The notes under the pieces were generated by a model. The model saw only the letters and a list, made by a program, of their open reading frames with translations, was not told where the DNA came from and ran no database searches. A stretch of 62,642 nt of DNA from Roseomonas sp. HF4 (GTDB lineage Bacteria > Pseudomonadota > Alphaproteobacteria > Acetobacterales > Acetobacteraceae). Location: positions 1-62,642 of the forward strand of contig NZ_STGD01000020.1 in assembly GCF_005222755.1 (NCBI RefSeq). Reading direction: 5' to 3'. Made by a program: the position numbers and the translations under genes. This document shows positions 49,682 through 58,381 of this stretch, piece after piece. Positions within the stretch are counted from its first letter, which is position 1. The number at the start of each line of letters is the position of its first letter.

Positions 49682-50656
49682 CTACTCCGCTCGTACGCCA
49701 GCAGCGCGAGCCGCTGCACCCCATCTCTCCGCCTCTGACCTCACGAAATTGGCCATCTCAGTACGCGTCAGCGAACGGCGCGGCACGCCGCCCAGCCGCG
49801 CCGTCAACGCCACCGCGTCTGGGGCTGACATCGCCGCCTCTGATGCGGCGTGCAAACGGTCGACGAGGTCCGCCGCGAGCCCTGCTGGCGCGCAGAGCCC
49901 GAACCAGACGGTGGCGACCAGATCGACGCCCTGCTCGCGAAAGGTAGGCACCTCGGGACGCGTCGGAAGCCTCTGCGTCGACGCCATGGCCAGGAAGCGC
50001 AGCCGATCGTTCCCGGACAGTTCGCCAAACCCTGCGACCGTTGCGTCGATGCGCCCGGCCACCGTCTCCAATGCCGCAGCCGTGCCGCCGCGAAACGGCA
50101 CGTGTACCGTCTCCGCTCCGGTAAGCGTGCGCAGCATGTGCAGGCTGACCTGCGCCGCTGTGCCATTGCCCGGCGTGCCAACGTTGAGGGTCGCTGGCCG
50201 CGTGCGTGCCGCAGCGAGGAAGGCGTCAAGGTCGCGCCAAGGCCGGTCGGCCGAAATCGCGAGGACCAGCGGGAACTCGCCGAGCAGCGCGATATGCGTG
50301 AAGTCCCGTAGTGGGTCGTAAGGGATAGTCGGGTAGACGGCCGGCCCCACAGCATGCGGCGCCAGATTGCTGAGGCCGAGCACATGACCGTCCGGCGCGG
50401 ATTTCGCGACGATATCGGCACCGATGGTGCCGCCCGCTCCGGGGCGGTTCTCGACAATGACGGGATGGGGCACCGTGGCTGCCATCCGATCAGCGAGGCG
50501 CCGGGCCAAAAGGTCAGGCGATCCCCCCGGCGGAAACGGCACGACAAGACGAACTGGGCGAGCAGGCCAGGTATTCGCAAGGCCGGTACGCGACACGGCG
50601 AGCGTTGCGGGGGCGCTGAGCGCGAAGATCGTGGTCAGTAGCGGGCGACGTCGCAT
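49682..50656 (-). CDS. Tripartite tricarboxylate transporter receptor, TctC/Bug family (324 aa)
   Basis: A Sec signal (MRRRPLLTTIFALSAPATLA) is followed by the receptor fold: WPARPVRLVVPFPPGGSPDL, IVENRPGAGGTIGADIVAKS, YDPLRDFTHIALLGEFPLVL, and VDLVATVWFGLCAPAGLA. This is the extracytoplasmic binding protein for a TctAB permease not seen here. The ATG at 50656 has GAGAGGAC seven bases before it, better placed than 50662. A second TctC gene starts 132 bases further upstream on the same strand. Confidence 0.92.
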   Translation of the reverse strand: MRRRPLLTTIFALSAPATLAVSRTGLANTWPARPVRLVVPFPPGGSPDLLARRLADRMAATVPHPVIVENRPGAGGTIGADIVAKSAPDGHVLGLSNLAPHAVGPAVYPTIPYDPLRDFTHIALLGEFPLVLAISADRPWRDLDAFLAAARTRPATLNVGTPGNGTAAQVSLHMLRTLTGAETVHVPFRGGTAAALETVAGRIDATVAGFGELSGNDRLRFLAMASTQRLPTRPEVPTFREQGVDLVATVWFGLCAPAGLAADLVDRLHAASEAAMSAPDAVALTARLGGVPRRSLTRTEMANFVRSEAERWGAAARAAGVRAE

Positions 50657-50787
50657 CAGCATGTCCTCTCGGTGTAGGGCACAGCCTTCCAAAAATCGGC
50701 GGCAACGCCTCGGCGATACGCCGATGTCACGGCCGTCCATTTTCGCGCCCGGCTCCTCACCATCACCGTGACCGACAACGCCATTCA

Positions 50788-51765
50788 TCATTCCTCGGGC
50801 CTGAAGCCAGTGGCGCGCACGATCGATTCGTAGAGGGCCCGTTCTGCACGCATGCGCGCCGCGAGGTCGTTCGGGGCAAGGACCTGTGGAGCGGTTTCGG
50901 TGGTGGCGAGGCGCTGGCGCAGGGGCGCAGCGGCGACCGCTTCGACCACTGCAGCATGCAATGCCATGACGACCCGGTCGGCGGCTCCTGCTGGCAGCAT
51001 CACGGCGCCAGTCGCCTCGTCCTCGGGAAGCTCGGCAAAACCGGCTTCCATCAGCGCTGGCACATCCGGAAGGCTATCGAGCCGCCGCGAACCGCTGACG
51101 GCCAGCATTCGCGCGAGGCCGCCGCGGACCGCCGGGATCCCGTCACCGAGCACACCGATGTAGCTGTCGATCTGGCCCCCGAGCAGATCCTGCAAGGCGG
51201 GCGCCGCGCCTCGGTAGGACACAGCCGTAAGCGGAACCCCCGAGCGCTGCGAAACTGCGAGTCCGATCAGGTGCTGTGGGGCACCGACCACCGGCGGAGC
51301 GAAGGTTGCGCCGCCGCGTCCACGCGCCCAGGCGAGGAACGCGGGAAGGTCGCGCGCGGGATGATCGGCCCGCACCAGCCAGCAGAAGCGGGTGACGCCG
51401 ATGGTTGCGACGGGGGTGAAGTCCGTGAAGGGATCGTAGCGGGTGGTGCGCGGCATCGCGACCGGCGTCAGCGTCATAACAGGCAATGGCGTCAGCAGTA
51501 TCGTGGCGCCGTCCGGCGCTGCTGCCTTCACTGCCTCGGCGGCCAGGCGTACACTGGCGCCCGGCCGGTTCTCGACGATCACCTGCGGCGCCCAGCGGCC
51601 ACGCAGCTGCTCGGCGAGCAGCCGGGCGAGGGTATCGTAGGGACCGCCCGGCGGAAGCCCGATCACGATCCGCGCCGTCCGATCGAGTGTGGTCGTGGCC
51701 TCGGCCGTCCGCGCCATTCCGGCCAGCGCGCCGAGCGCGAGCGCGCCCCGCCTCGTGATGTGCAT
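50788..51765 (-). CDS. Tripartite tricarboxylate transporter receptor, TctC/Bug family (325 aa)
   Basis: A short signal peptide (MHITRRGALALGALAGMA) precedes ARIVIGLPPGGPYDTLARLL, VIVENRPGASVRLAAEAVKA, YDPFTDFTPVATIGVTRFCW and GAVMLPAGAADRVVMALHAA, the TctC fold with its ligand-cleft segments. Ligands of this family are organic acids or aromatic acids; no specific one can be read here. It lies just downstream of the regulator on the same strand, so the two may form one unit. Confidence 0.92.
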   Translation of the reverse strand: MHITRRGALALGALAGMARTAEATTTLDRTARIVIGLPPGGPYDTLARLLAEQLRGRWAPQVIVENRPGASVRLAAEAVKAAAPDGATILLTPLPVMTLTPVAMPRTTRYDPFTDFTPVATIGVTRFCWLVRADHPARDLPAFLAWARGRGGATFAPPVVGAPQHLIGLAVSQRSGVPLTAVSYRGAAPALQDLLGGQIDSYIGVLGDGIPAVRGGLARMLAVSGSRRLDSLPDVPALMEAGFAELPEDEATGAVMLPAGAADRVVMALHAAVVEAVAAAPLRQRLATTETAPQVLAPNDLAARMRAERALYESIVRATGFRPEE

Positions 51766-51827
51766 GTTCCTGATGCCTCGCCATGAAGTCCCGAGGGGAG
51801 GCTAGGCGAGCGGAATGCGCATCGTCG

Positions 51828-52865
51828 TCATGCGGATGCATGACGCGCGGCCGTGCGGGCCGCGCCGGCACGGAAGATCCGCGTAAGCAGCAAGCGAGTC
51901 GTTCCTGCAGCGGCGTTGCGCCCGCGATGCATGACCCCGGGACCGAAATGCAGCAATTCGCCCGAGCCGCTGATGCGCCGCTGATCCGCACCCCATTCGC
52001 CGTGCTGGCTGCCGTCCAGGACGTAGACGATCTCGTGCAGGTCTGCGTGCCGGTGCAGGGAGGTCGTCCTCCCTGGCGCGAACTCCAGGTGCGAGACACG
52101 CGCTTCCTGGCGGCTGGCCTGCGCGAGGTCGCCACGGAACAGGTCAAGGGGCCGCAGCGGCCAGCCTGGCAGTCCCGAGGCGGCCGTCCCCATCGCGAAG
52201 CCCGCCGCAAATCCCGCCTGCACGGCCTCGGTGAGGGCCAGCGGCATGAGCAGTCGGATCAGATCGGCCTGGCGATGCGTCCCGGTCTTGTCCATCAGCC
52301 GGGACATCAGGGTGCGAACAGTATTCACGCTGACGCCCCGTTGCTCCGCAATCTCGCGAAGCGTGGCGCCCTGGAGTAGGCCGACGGCGACAGCCGCTTC
52401 TGCTACGGTCAGCCCGAACGCCTGACGCAGCAGATCCGTCCCTGGTCGCGGCGCAGTTTCCGGATCGTGCAGCAGCACCAACGCGCCGACAGGACCGGTG
52501 GCCGTGGTCGCCAACGGCGAGATGGTGGCGATGAGGGGCAAGCCATCGCGCCTCCGAAGCGCCACGGCGCGCAGCGGGGCCAGACGGTCGGTGGGCGTTG
52601 CGGCAAGGGCGGCTCCGACGGCCTCGTCCAGCCGGGGGCCACCCCAGCGTCCCGCCAGCCTGCCCGACTGGACCGACACGCCGTCACCGAGGCGCAACAT
52701 CGCCTCGGCCACATCGGTGACGAAGCCGATGCGGCCTGCGCGATCGAGTACGACAATGCCGGGTGAGGTCATGTCGTTCACCACTGATTCAAGTGTCAAA
52801 GGTTGGCGAGCGAGCGGCCCGCTGGTCAAGCGACTTCGATGCGGCAGAGCTCGGGTACTCGCCAT
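51828..52865 (-). CDS. LuxR-type HTH regulator fused to a C-terminal cupin (345 aa)
   Basis: The N-terminal part (VVNDMTSPGIVVLDRAGRIG) looks like a PAS-type sensor. The middle has a LuxR-type HTH (LTVAEAAVAVGLLQGATLRE, IAEQRGVSVNTVRTLMSRL). The C-terminal half is a cupin with FAPGRTTSLHRHADLHEIVY, VLDGSQHGEWG and LLHFGPGVMHRGR. DNA-binding plus cupin on one chain suggests direct sensing of a small molecule. It is divergent from the GST gene and followed by two TctC genes, so it probably controls those. Confidence 0.85.
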   Translation of the reverse strand: MASTRALPHRSRLTSGPLARQPLTLESVVNDMTSPGIVVLDRAGRIGFVTDVAEAMLRLGDGVSVQSGRLAGRWGGPRLDEAVGAALAATPTDRLAPLRAVALRRRDGLPLIATISPLATTATGPVGALVLLHDPETAPRPGTDLLRQAFGLTVAEAAVAVGLLQGATLREIAEQRGVSVNTVRTLMSRLMDKTGTHRQADLIRLLMPLALTEAVQAGFAAGFAMGTAASGLPGWPLRPLDLFRGDLAQASRQEARVSHLEFAPGRTTSLHRHADLHEIVYVLDGSQHGEWGADQRRISGSGELLHFGPGVMHRGRNAAAGTTRLLLTRIFRAGAARTAARHASA

Positions 52866-52952
52866 TATAGGGGCGGTGTTCCGGAGTGGGCAGCCGCAGT
52901 TCCGCTGCGCTAGGCTCCGCCAGAAGCCAATCCGCTGCGAGAGTCATTGGGT

Positions 52953-53609
52953 ATGGTCGACACCGACAGAATCGTGCTCTGGGGCTGCGCGACCCCGCGT
53001 ACCCTGCGTGCGCATTGGGCGCTGCACGAGTTGGGCCTCGACTACCACTGCGAACCGATCCAGCCACGCGCCGGCGGCGCACCGAACGAAACATTCACCA
53101 AGCTCAACCCGCGCGGCAAGGTCCCGGTGCTGCAGCATGGCGACTTCACGCTGACCGAGAGCGCGGCGATCGTGAACTATCTCTACGCGACTTATGGTCC
53201 TCCCGACGCGCCGGCGGCAGCTAGCGACCCGCGCAGCCGCGCCCGCTACGACGCATGGTGCTTCTTCCTGATGACAGAGCTCGATGCGACCAGCCTCTAC
53301 GTGCTGCGTCGCCATGTCGGGCTGGCACACGTCTATGGTGACGCACCTGCCGCTGTTGAGGCCGCGAAGGTCTATTTCCTGAAGCAGGTTCAGGCGGTGT
53401 CTGACACGCTTGCCGATGGCCGCCCCTGGCTGATGGGCGAGACGTTCAGCGGTGCCGATATCCTGCTCACCTCGTGCTTCGCGATGGCGCTGCCGCATGG
53501 CCTGCCGCTGACCGACACCCTGGCCGCTTACCGCGATCGCGCAATTGCTCGGCCAGCCCACGTCGCTGCGCTGGAAGCAAATCGCCCTGAGCACTGGAGC
53601 ATTCGTTGA
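52953..53609 (+). CDS. Glutathione S-transferase-like protein (218 aa)
   Basis: A thioredoxin-fold N-terminal domain (IVLWGCATPRTLRAHWALHE, LNPRGKVPVLQHGDFTLTES) with the ES pair in TESAAIVNYLYATYG that binds glutathione, followed by the all-helical C-terminal domain (WLMGETFSGADILLTSCFAM). The order is that of bacterial GSTs. The ATG at 52953 is preferred over TTG at 52947. The gene is divergent from the LuxR/cupin regulator and could take part in the same detoxification or catabolic pathway. Confidence 0.9.
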   Translation: MVDTDRIVLWGCATPRTLRAHWALHELGLDYHCEPIQPRAGGAPNETFTKLNPRGKVPVLQHGDFTLTESAAIVNYLYATYGPPDAPAAASDPRSRARYDAWCFFLMTELDATSLYVLRRHVGLAHVYGDAPAAVEAAKVYFLKQVQAVSDTLADGRPWLMGETFSGADILLTSCFAMALPHGLPLTDTLAAYRDRAIARPAHVAALEANRPEHWSIR

Positions 53610-53812
53610 GTCCGCACGAGGGCCAGGGCACCGGGTGGCTCGGTGCGCACCTGGCCGAGATTCTGGCCCATGGCGGGCGCATCGCGCTGTCCGGCATGTC
53701 GGCGCGGGCGCGCGGGCTGGGCGAGGAACTGATTGCTGGCAGACCGGCCGAGTTCGCCCAGCCGGATGTGCTGGTGCCGCTGGCGGCACAGGCCGAGGTG
53801 GTCATCACCTAA
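53606..53812 (+). CDS. Short unrecognised frame after the GST gene (68 aa)
   Basis: A TTG start shares four bases with the GST stop. The protein GTGWLGAHLAEILAHGGRIA with LSGMSARARGLGEEL and DVLVPLAAQAEVVIT looks like the C-terminal end of a larger enzyme rather than a whole protein. It could be a remnant fused in by rearrangement. No family recognised. Confidence 0.3.
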   Translation: MSPHEGQGTGWLGAHLAEILAHGGRIALSGMSARARGLGEELIAGRPAEFAQPDVLVPLAAQAEVVIT

Positions 53813-53857
53813 TGATCGCCGGCAACGTCCGAAGCCGCCAAGCCCGCATTGCGTGGG

Positions 53858-54278
53858 TCAGGCCGGCCCGACGTGCCGCAGCCCAGCCTCCACAAGGGTG
53901 CGCTGCGCGGCGACGCGGGCGGCGAGGTCAGCCTCCCCGCCGGCGAAGGGCGTCTGCCCGGCGGTGCGAACGCGGCCGGCGAACGCCTCCTCCGCCACCG
54001 CGGCGCGCGCCGCTTCCACCAGCGCTGCGCGCACCGCCGCAGGCTGCCGGGCATCAGCGAAGACGCCGACGAAGCCCTCGAAGACATAGTCGGGAAAACC
54101 CTGCTCAGTGGCCGTCGGCACCTCTGGCGCGGCGGGCGAACGTACGGCGTTGGTCACGGCGAGCAGCCTGATCCGCCCGGCCCGGGCTTGCGGCAGTGCG
54201 GTCGCGAGCGGCAACGCGGCGATTTGGATCCGGTTCGCAGCCAGGTCGTTCAGCATCTCGGGCACGGCCCGGTAATGC
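53858..54278 (-). pseudogene. Truncated TctC-type receptor gene (C-terminal part)
   Basis: Only the last third of a TctC protein remains: HYRAVPEMLNDLAANRIQIA, RIRLLAVTNAVRSPAAPEVP and EQGFPDYVFEGFVGVFADAR, which match the receptor C-terminal domain. The matching frame runs back to about 54278 (His-Tyr-Arg-Ala-Val-Pro) and then stops where the lysozyme remnant begins on the opposite strand. The N-terminal two-thirds, with the signal peptide, are missing, so the gene is non-functional. Confidence 0.8.
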
Positions 54279-54285
54279 GCGCGTC

Positions 54286-54684
54286 GTTACAGTGCCACTC
54301 ACCAATGGTCAGCACGGAGCGTTGATGTTCTTCGCGTTCAGCCTTGGGCACAGCACGGTGGCGGGGAAGCCGCTGGCGAACATCGCGGCGACGCTCAACC
54401 GGGGCGACTATGACGGCGCGCTCCGGCGCATGGGGCTCTACGTGAAGCAGCGCCAGAACGGGCGGCTCGTCACCGTGCCAGGGTTGGTGAACCGGCATGC
54501 CGCGAAGGTCGGGCTGTGGGCACGCGGGGAATTCATCGCCAGCCGGCATGTCGCGCCCGCGGCGACCGCGGCGCCCGCGCTGCAGGCGCTGGCCGGCGTG
54601 CCGGTCTGGATCGGCGTGGCGCTGGTGGTCGCTGTCGCAGCGGTGGCCGTGGCCTTCCTGCTACGACGGGAGCGCATGGCGTGA
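54286..54684 (+). pseudogene. Truncated GH24-type phage lysozyme with C-terminal membrane segment
   Basis: From VTVPLTNGQHGALMFFAFSL the sequence follows the second half of T4-type lysozymes (GALMFFAFSLGHSTVAGK, LANIAATLNRGDYDGAL, VPGLVNRHAAKVGLWARG). The N-terminal catalytic Glu region is absent. A C-terminal membrane segment (VWIGVALVVAVAAVAVAFLL) ends in RRERMA, and the stop overlaps the next start (GTGA). The break at 54279-54285 joins it to the truncated TctC gene. The frame is open upstream only through foreign sequence. Confidence 0.82.
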
Positions 54685-54944
54685 TCACCGCGGTCTGTGC
54701 GCGGGTGCAGGGCTGGTTTGCACTCGCGGGGGCAGCACGGGTAGCCATCGGCGCCGCGTATCTGGCCGGGCGGCGCGAGGGCCGCGATGCCCGTCACGCC
54801 GAAGCCGCGCGCGAGGAACAGAGGACAAGGAGGGCGGCGGATGCGGCAGCTCGTGAGGCTGAGCGCCTTGGTGCTACTGAGCGGCTGCGGCACGGGCGGT
54901 GGGGCGAGCGCCGTTACGGAGCACTGACGATCAAGGTGCGATAG
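54681..54944 (+). CDS. Rz-like i-spanin, copy B (87 aa)
   Basis: It starts MITAVCARVQGWFALAGAAR and continues GAAYLAGRREGRDARHAEAA, nearly the same layout as the 74-aa protein at 48218 (GAAYLTGRRDGRDSRHAEAA), with DNA similarity over most of the length. The frame runs on past where copy A stops, so its end is altered. Preceded directly by the lysozyme remnant, as a normal lysis cassette would be. Confidence 0.6.
   Translation: MITAVCARVQGWFALAGAARVAIGAAYLAGRREGRDARHAEAAREEQRTRRAADAAAREAERLGATERLRHGRWGERRYGALTIKVR
54841..54927 (+). CDS. Rz1-like lipoprotein, copy B, shortened (28 aa)
   Basis: MRQLVRLSALVLLSGCGTGG has the lipobox LLSGC and matches MRKLAMLSALALLSGCG of copy A. Copy B stops after 28 residues whereas copy A runs to 68, so the mature part is largely lost. 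AAGGAGGGCGG precedes the ATG in both copies. It is probably not functional. Confidence 0.5.
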   Translation: MRQLVRLSALVLLSGCGTGGGASAVTEH

Positions 54945-55713
54945 TGATCTCACGTGAAGCCGCTGGCTCGTTGTCGATCAGAAGGTCCAAGCGGTAGCGC
55001 CCGACTGGCCAATCGCGCGGCATGGAAACATCGAACTCCAGTGGCGTGTTTTCAATATACTGCCGCTCGATCATCGCGCGCGCGACTTCCGCCGCGCCGC
55101 CTGCCGTTTCGACCGCGGTGAAGATCCAGGTTATCCGTGCCCCATCCGTGCGGGATCCCTGGGCGCGGGTAGCAAAGAAAATGCTGCGATCACTCGGGCG
55201 TGGCCGCGGCGCAGACTCAAATTGACCTTGGCCGAGCGAGCGTTCCACCAAAATCTCGCCCACCGTGATCGGCCCATTGCGGGGCGATTCGGGGCGGACC
55301 AGGAAGGGCAGAGTTGCGATCGCCTGTCCGTTCCGGGACAGGGCGATGCCGTATTCGCCAACAGGCCAGTTGCGGGGCAAGGACACGGCGATCGGGAGAG
55401 TGCCGGCGTTCTCGATGGCAATTGCGGTTTGGCCGACGGTGGCCCCATTGCTCTGTGTGGTGTTGACCGAGAAGATACGCACACTGATTTCCTGGCCTGC
55501 TGACGCCCGGTCGAATCGTATGACGAAAAGCAGCCGGCGTTGTGTTTCCAGGAATGCATTGCCTGGCATCGGCGCGGCCTGATGGCCGCGTGGCGTGTCG
55601 GGCAGCAAAAGCAGTTCTGTGGGCCTCGGCAGCGGCCCTCCGCGCACTCTTTCCTGCGCCCCGACTGGCATGGCGAGACATACAAATATGAGGAAAGGGG
55701 CAAGGGAACGCAT
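54931..55713 (-). CDS. Unrecognised secreted protein (260 aa)
   Basis: A signal peptide (LAPFLIFVCLAMPVGAQE) starts at 55713; the frame is open 30 bases earlier. The mature protein has two similar halves: LPIAVSLPRNWPVGEYGIAL and PLEFDVSMPRDWPVGRYRLD, each a PRxWPVGxYxxxL motif with beta-strand neighbours, an Ig-like internal repeat. This suggests a periplasmic protein built from two related beta domains. Host-type gene, no family recognised. Confidence 0.65.
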   Translation of the reverse strand: MRSLAPFLIFVCLAMPVGAQERVRGGPLPRPTELLLLPDTPRGHQAAPMPGNAFLETQRRLLFVIRFDRASAGQEISVRIFSVNTTQSNGATVGQTAIAIENAGTLPIAVSLPRNWPVGEYGIALSRNGQAIATLPFLVRPESPRNGPITVGEILVERSLGQGQFESAPRPRPSDRSIFFATRAQGSRTDGARITWIFTAVETAGGAAEVARAMIERQYIENTPLEFDVSMPRDWPVGRYRLDLLIDNEPAASREITIAP

Positions 55714-55949
55714 CGGCAACTCCGGTAGCATGGCGTGCGTCACATGTGCGCGCGCTGCGGTTGAGCGGAGAAGGCTGTTGGGACTTCACGGAGCCGTCAA
55801 GGAGACGCTCCGCACGGCTGTGCAGACTCTCTCTAGCCTGGGGATCAGCGGTGCGGCGGCGGCATTGCGATCGGCGAGATCCTCGCGATACCGTGAGGCC
55901 GGCACGGTGGATGCTGTGCACTTGCTAACTTGGCCGGGGGGGCCTCGCA

Positions 55950-57074
55950 ATGTCACAGCTTTGCCTCACACGTCGGCTTCGCCTGGTCTGCCTCGCCCTG
56001 GCATTGCTGTTGGGCGCTGGGCAGGCATCTGCTTGGCCGGATCTTGAGGAGGCCGTCGCCCTACTGCCCGATCCCGTCGAATCCGGCGGGACTTCGAGGA
56101 TTTTCGAATACGCGCATTTCGCTCGGCTGCGGGCCGAGGGCGATATCGGGCGCGGCCTCGCCCAGCCGCTTGGCGGCGCCGGCGAGGCAATCACTCTGCC
56201 CGACGGCGTTACGGGTGCGCTTGGCGCGCCCCCAGACGCAATCAGACGCGGTCTCTTTGCCGGCACGCCCAACGAGCCCCTGACGATTCTCTGGGGCGAG
56301 GCGGGATTTGCCGCCACCGCCGCAGCACGGCTGCGGGCCCGAGGCTTCAGCGAGAGTCCTGCCACGGGTGGGACCTTCTTCTCGTGGCGGGACGAGGACG
56401 ACATCGATGTCGCCCGGGCCGATCCGCGCGATCCGTTTTCCTTCAGCGGTCAGCCGCAGCGCCTACTGCTGACGGGGGACACCCTGGCCGGCACGGTGTC
56501 CCGTCCAGGCATCGAAACCTTGGCTGCACGTCTTCATGTTCCGCTCGCCGATCGCCCGGCGACGGCGCAGGTCATGGTCAATGTGATCGCAACGCTGCGC
56601 CAAAGGCTGCCGGGCGGCATCGAGATCTCACAGGCTTACGCGCATTGGCCGGATGCCTTCGCGCGTGGTGAGACCGACCGCCGACGGGCGGACCCCGACT
56701 ATCGCGGGCAGCCGCTGCCCGACGGCGTGCAGCCAGACGATGCGCGGCTGTCGCCCTTTGGCTTCGCCATCCTGGCCTCCGGTACGCAGCGCCAGGTGCC
56801 AATCCTGCTTGTCGTGCTGGCCTACGACACAGAAGCCGATGCCAGTTTGGCAGCCCCCGTGGTGGTCGAGGGGCTGCGCCGCTTCGGGATGGTCGGGGAG
56901 GGTGCCGCGGCGGGTCGCGTCCTGGACTGGGTCGTGCCAGGCCAGGGATTTGTGCTGGCCGGCGCGGTGGTGATGTTTCCAGGGCGCCCTGCGGGGCATG
57001 CCTCCGAATTGCTGGTCCGCTGGGCTGACGCGATCCAGACGCTGCGCTTCCCGCCGCTGGACCTGTTTCATTAA
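55950..57074 (+). CDS. Unrecognised secreted protein (374 aa)
   Basis: The signal peptide LVCLALALLLGAGQASAWPD is followed by a mature part of mixed alpha/beta type, with FGFAILASGTQRQVPILLVV and GFVLAGAVVMFPGRPAGHA suggesting a core beta-sheet. No motif or cysteine pattern identifies a family. The gene has its own 205-base upstream region shared with the divergent 260-aa secreted protein gene. Confidence 0.6.
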   Translation: MSQLCLTRRLRLVCLALALLLGAGQASAWPDLEEAVALLPDPVESGGTSRIFEYAHFARLRAEGDIGRGLAQPLGGAGEAITLPDGVTGALGAPPDAIRRGLFAGTPNEPLTILWGEAGFAATAAARLRARGFSESPATGGTFFSWRDEDDIDVARADPRDPFSFSGQPQRLLLTGDTLAGTVSRPGIETLAARLHVPLADRPATAQVMVNVIATLRQRLPGGIEISQAYAHWPDAFARGETDRRRADPDYRGQPLPDGVQPDDARLSPFGFAILASGTQRQVPILLVVLAYDTEADASLAAPVVVEGLRRFGMVGEGAAAGRVLDWVVPGQGFVLAGAVVMFPGRPAGHASELLVRWADAIQTLRFPPLDLFH

Positions 57075-57366
57075 CCGCGTCGCTCGGTCACGCCGCCGCC
57101 CACCCCGGCGAATTCTAAAGGCCGGGCACCCTCGTAATCACGCTGTCCGGCACTGGCGGGCCGCTCAGCGGCTGGGGGCGGTCCTGCAGCATTCGGCATC
57201 ATCCGGGCGCTGGCACTGTTGCAAGAGCCGCCGGATCACCGATACGCTGCAGGTCCGATGGGTGGATCGCTCGGCCATCTGTGAAATGTCGGTCCATACC
57301 GGGAAGGTCACTGCCCGACTTCGCCCGTGGGGCGCGACTGACGTCGCCCGCAATTGAGGAAGTGAG

Positions 57367-58041
57367 ATGAACAGGCTCATCCCGCCCCTTGTCGCCGTGG
57401 CGGTGCTCGCAGCACTCGGTCCGATCCGCGTCCAGTCCCAGCCGACGGCGAACCCGGCCGCGATGACGTTCTTCGTGACGAGCGTCGGCACCGGCAATGG
57501 CGCCAACCTCGGTGGCCTTGCCGGGGCGGATGTGCACTGCCAGTCGCTCGCCCAGGCGGCCGGCGCGGGCGGCCGCACTTGGCGCGCCTATCTCAGCACC
57601 CAAGCGGTAGGCGGGGCGGCGGCGATCAACGCGCGAGACCGCATCGGCGCCGGGCCTTGGCGCAACGCTCAGGGCGTGCTGGTCGCGCAGAGCGTCGCCG
57701 AACTGCACGGGCAGAACAACCTGACGAAGCAGACCGCGCTGACCGAGCGCGGCGCCGTCGTGAACGGGCGCGGCGACCAGCCGAACACCCACGACATGCT
57801 GACCGGCTCACAGGAGGATGGCACCGCGTTTGCTGGCGCCGAGGACAGGACCTGCCGCAATTGGACCTACAGCGGGTCGGACGGCGCGGCGATGCTCGGG
57901 CACCATGATCGCATGGGGCTACCGAACGACCCGCGTGCCTCCTTCTGGAATGCGTCCCATGCGTCGCGCGGCGGCTGCTCGCAGGACGCGCTGCGCGGCA
58001 CGGGCGGCGCCGGCTTGTTCTACTGCTTCGCGATTAACTGA
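57367..58041 (+). CDS. Secreted C-type-lectin-like / endostatin-like protein (224 aa)
   Basis: A signal peptide (IPPLVAVAVLAALGPIRVQS) is followed by MTFFVTSVGTGNGANLGGLA, ADVHCQSLAQAAGAGGRTWR and AYLSTQAVGGAAAINARDRI. The Trp and Cys pattern in EDRTCRNWTYSGSDGAAML, HASRGGCSQDAL and GGAGLFYCFAIN resembles the C-type lectin/endostatin-like fold found in bacterial secreted proteins. It may bind sugars or surfaces. The 292 bases before it hold no gene that I recognise. Confidence 0.7.
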   Translation: MNRLIPPLVAVAVLAALGPIRVQSQPTANPAAMTFFVTSVGTGNGANLGGLAGADVHCQSLAQAAGAGGRTWRAYLSTQAVGGAAAINARDRIGAGPWRNAQGVLVAQSVAELHGQNNLTKQTALTERGAVVNGRGDQPNTHDMLTGSQEDGTAFAGAEDRTCRNWTYSGSDGAAMLGHHDRMGLPNDPRASFWNASHASRGGCSQDALRGTGGAGLFYCFAIN

Positions 58042-58086
58042 TCCGGCGCGGTCGGCCCGGCTTCCGCTGGCGGGCCCCAGCCAGGA

Positions 58087-58266
58087 TCAGCCTTCCTGTC
58101 CCAGGTGCCGTAGCACTGCGTAGCCCGCCAGCACGATCAGCGCGACATGGCCGAAGGCGAGGCCCCAGGCCAGCTCGCACGCGCGGACCGTGAGGTGGAG
58201 CACCACACGGCAGAGCAGCGGCCCGACGAAGCCGCCCGCGTAGCCCCCCATGGAATGCAGCTCCAT
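58087..58266 (-). pseudogene. C-terminal fragment of a major-facilitator transporter
   Basis: The minus-strand frame gives MELHSMGGYAGGFVGPLLCR, LTVRACELAWGLAFGHVALI and VLAGYAVLRHLGQEG, the Gly-rich GYxGGFxGPL motif and last transmembrane segment typical of MFS C-terminal domains. Nothing matching continues upstream beyond 58266, so the rest of the gene has been lost. Confidence 0.5.
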
Positions 58267-58381
58267 GTCGCGCCGCGCTGTTGGTGCAAATCATCGGGTT
58301 CCAGCCTCAGAGCCCATCCGGGAAGGTTTCGATTAGATCGATCGTGCATGGGCAGGTGCCGCGAGTGGAGGAAAGGCGATC

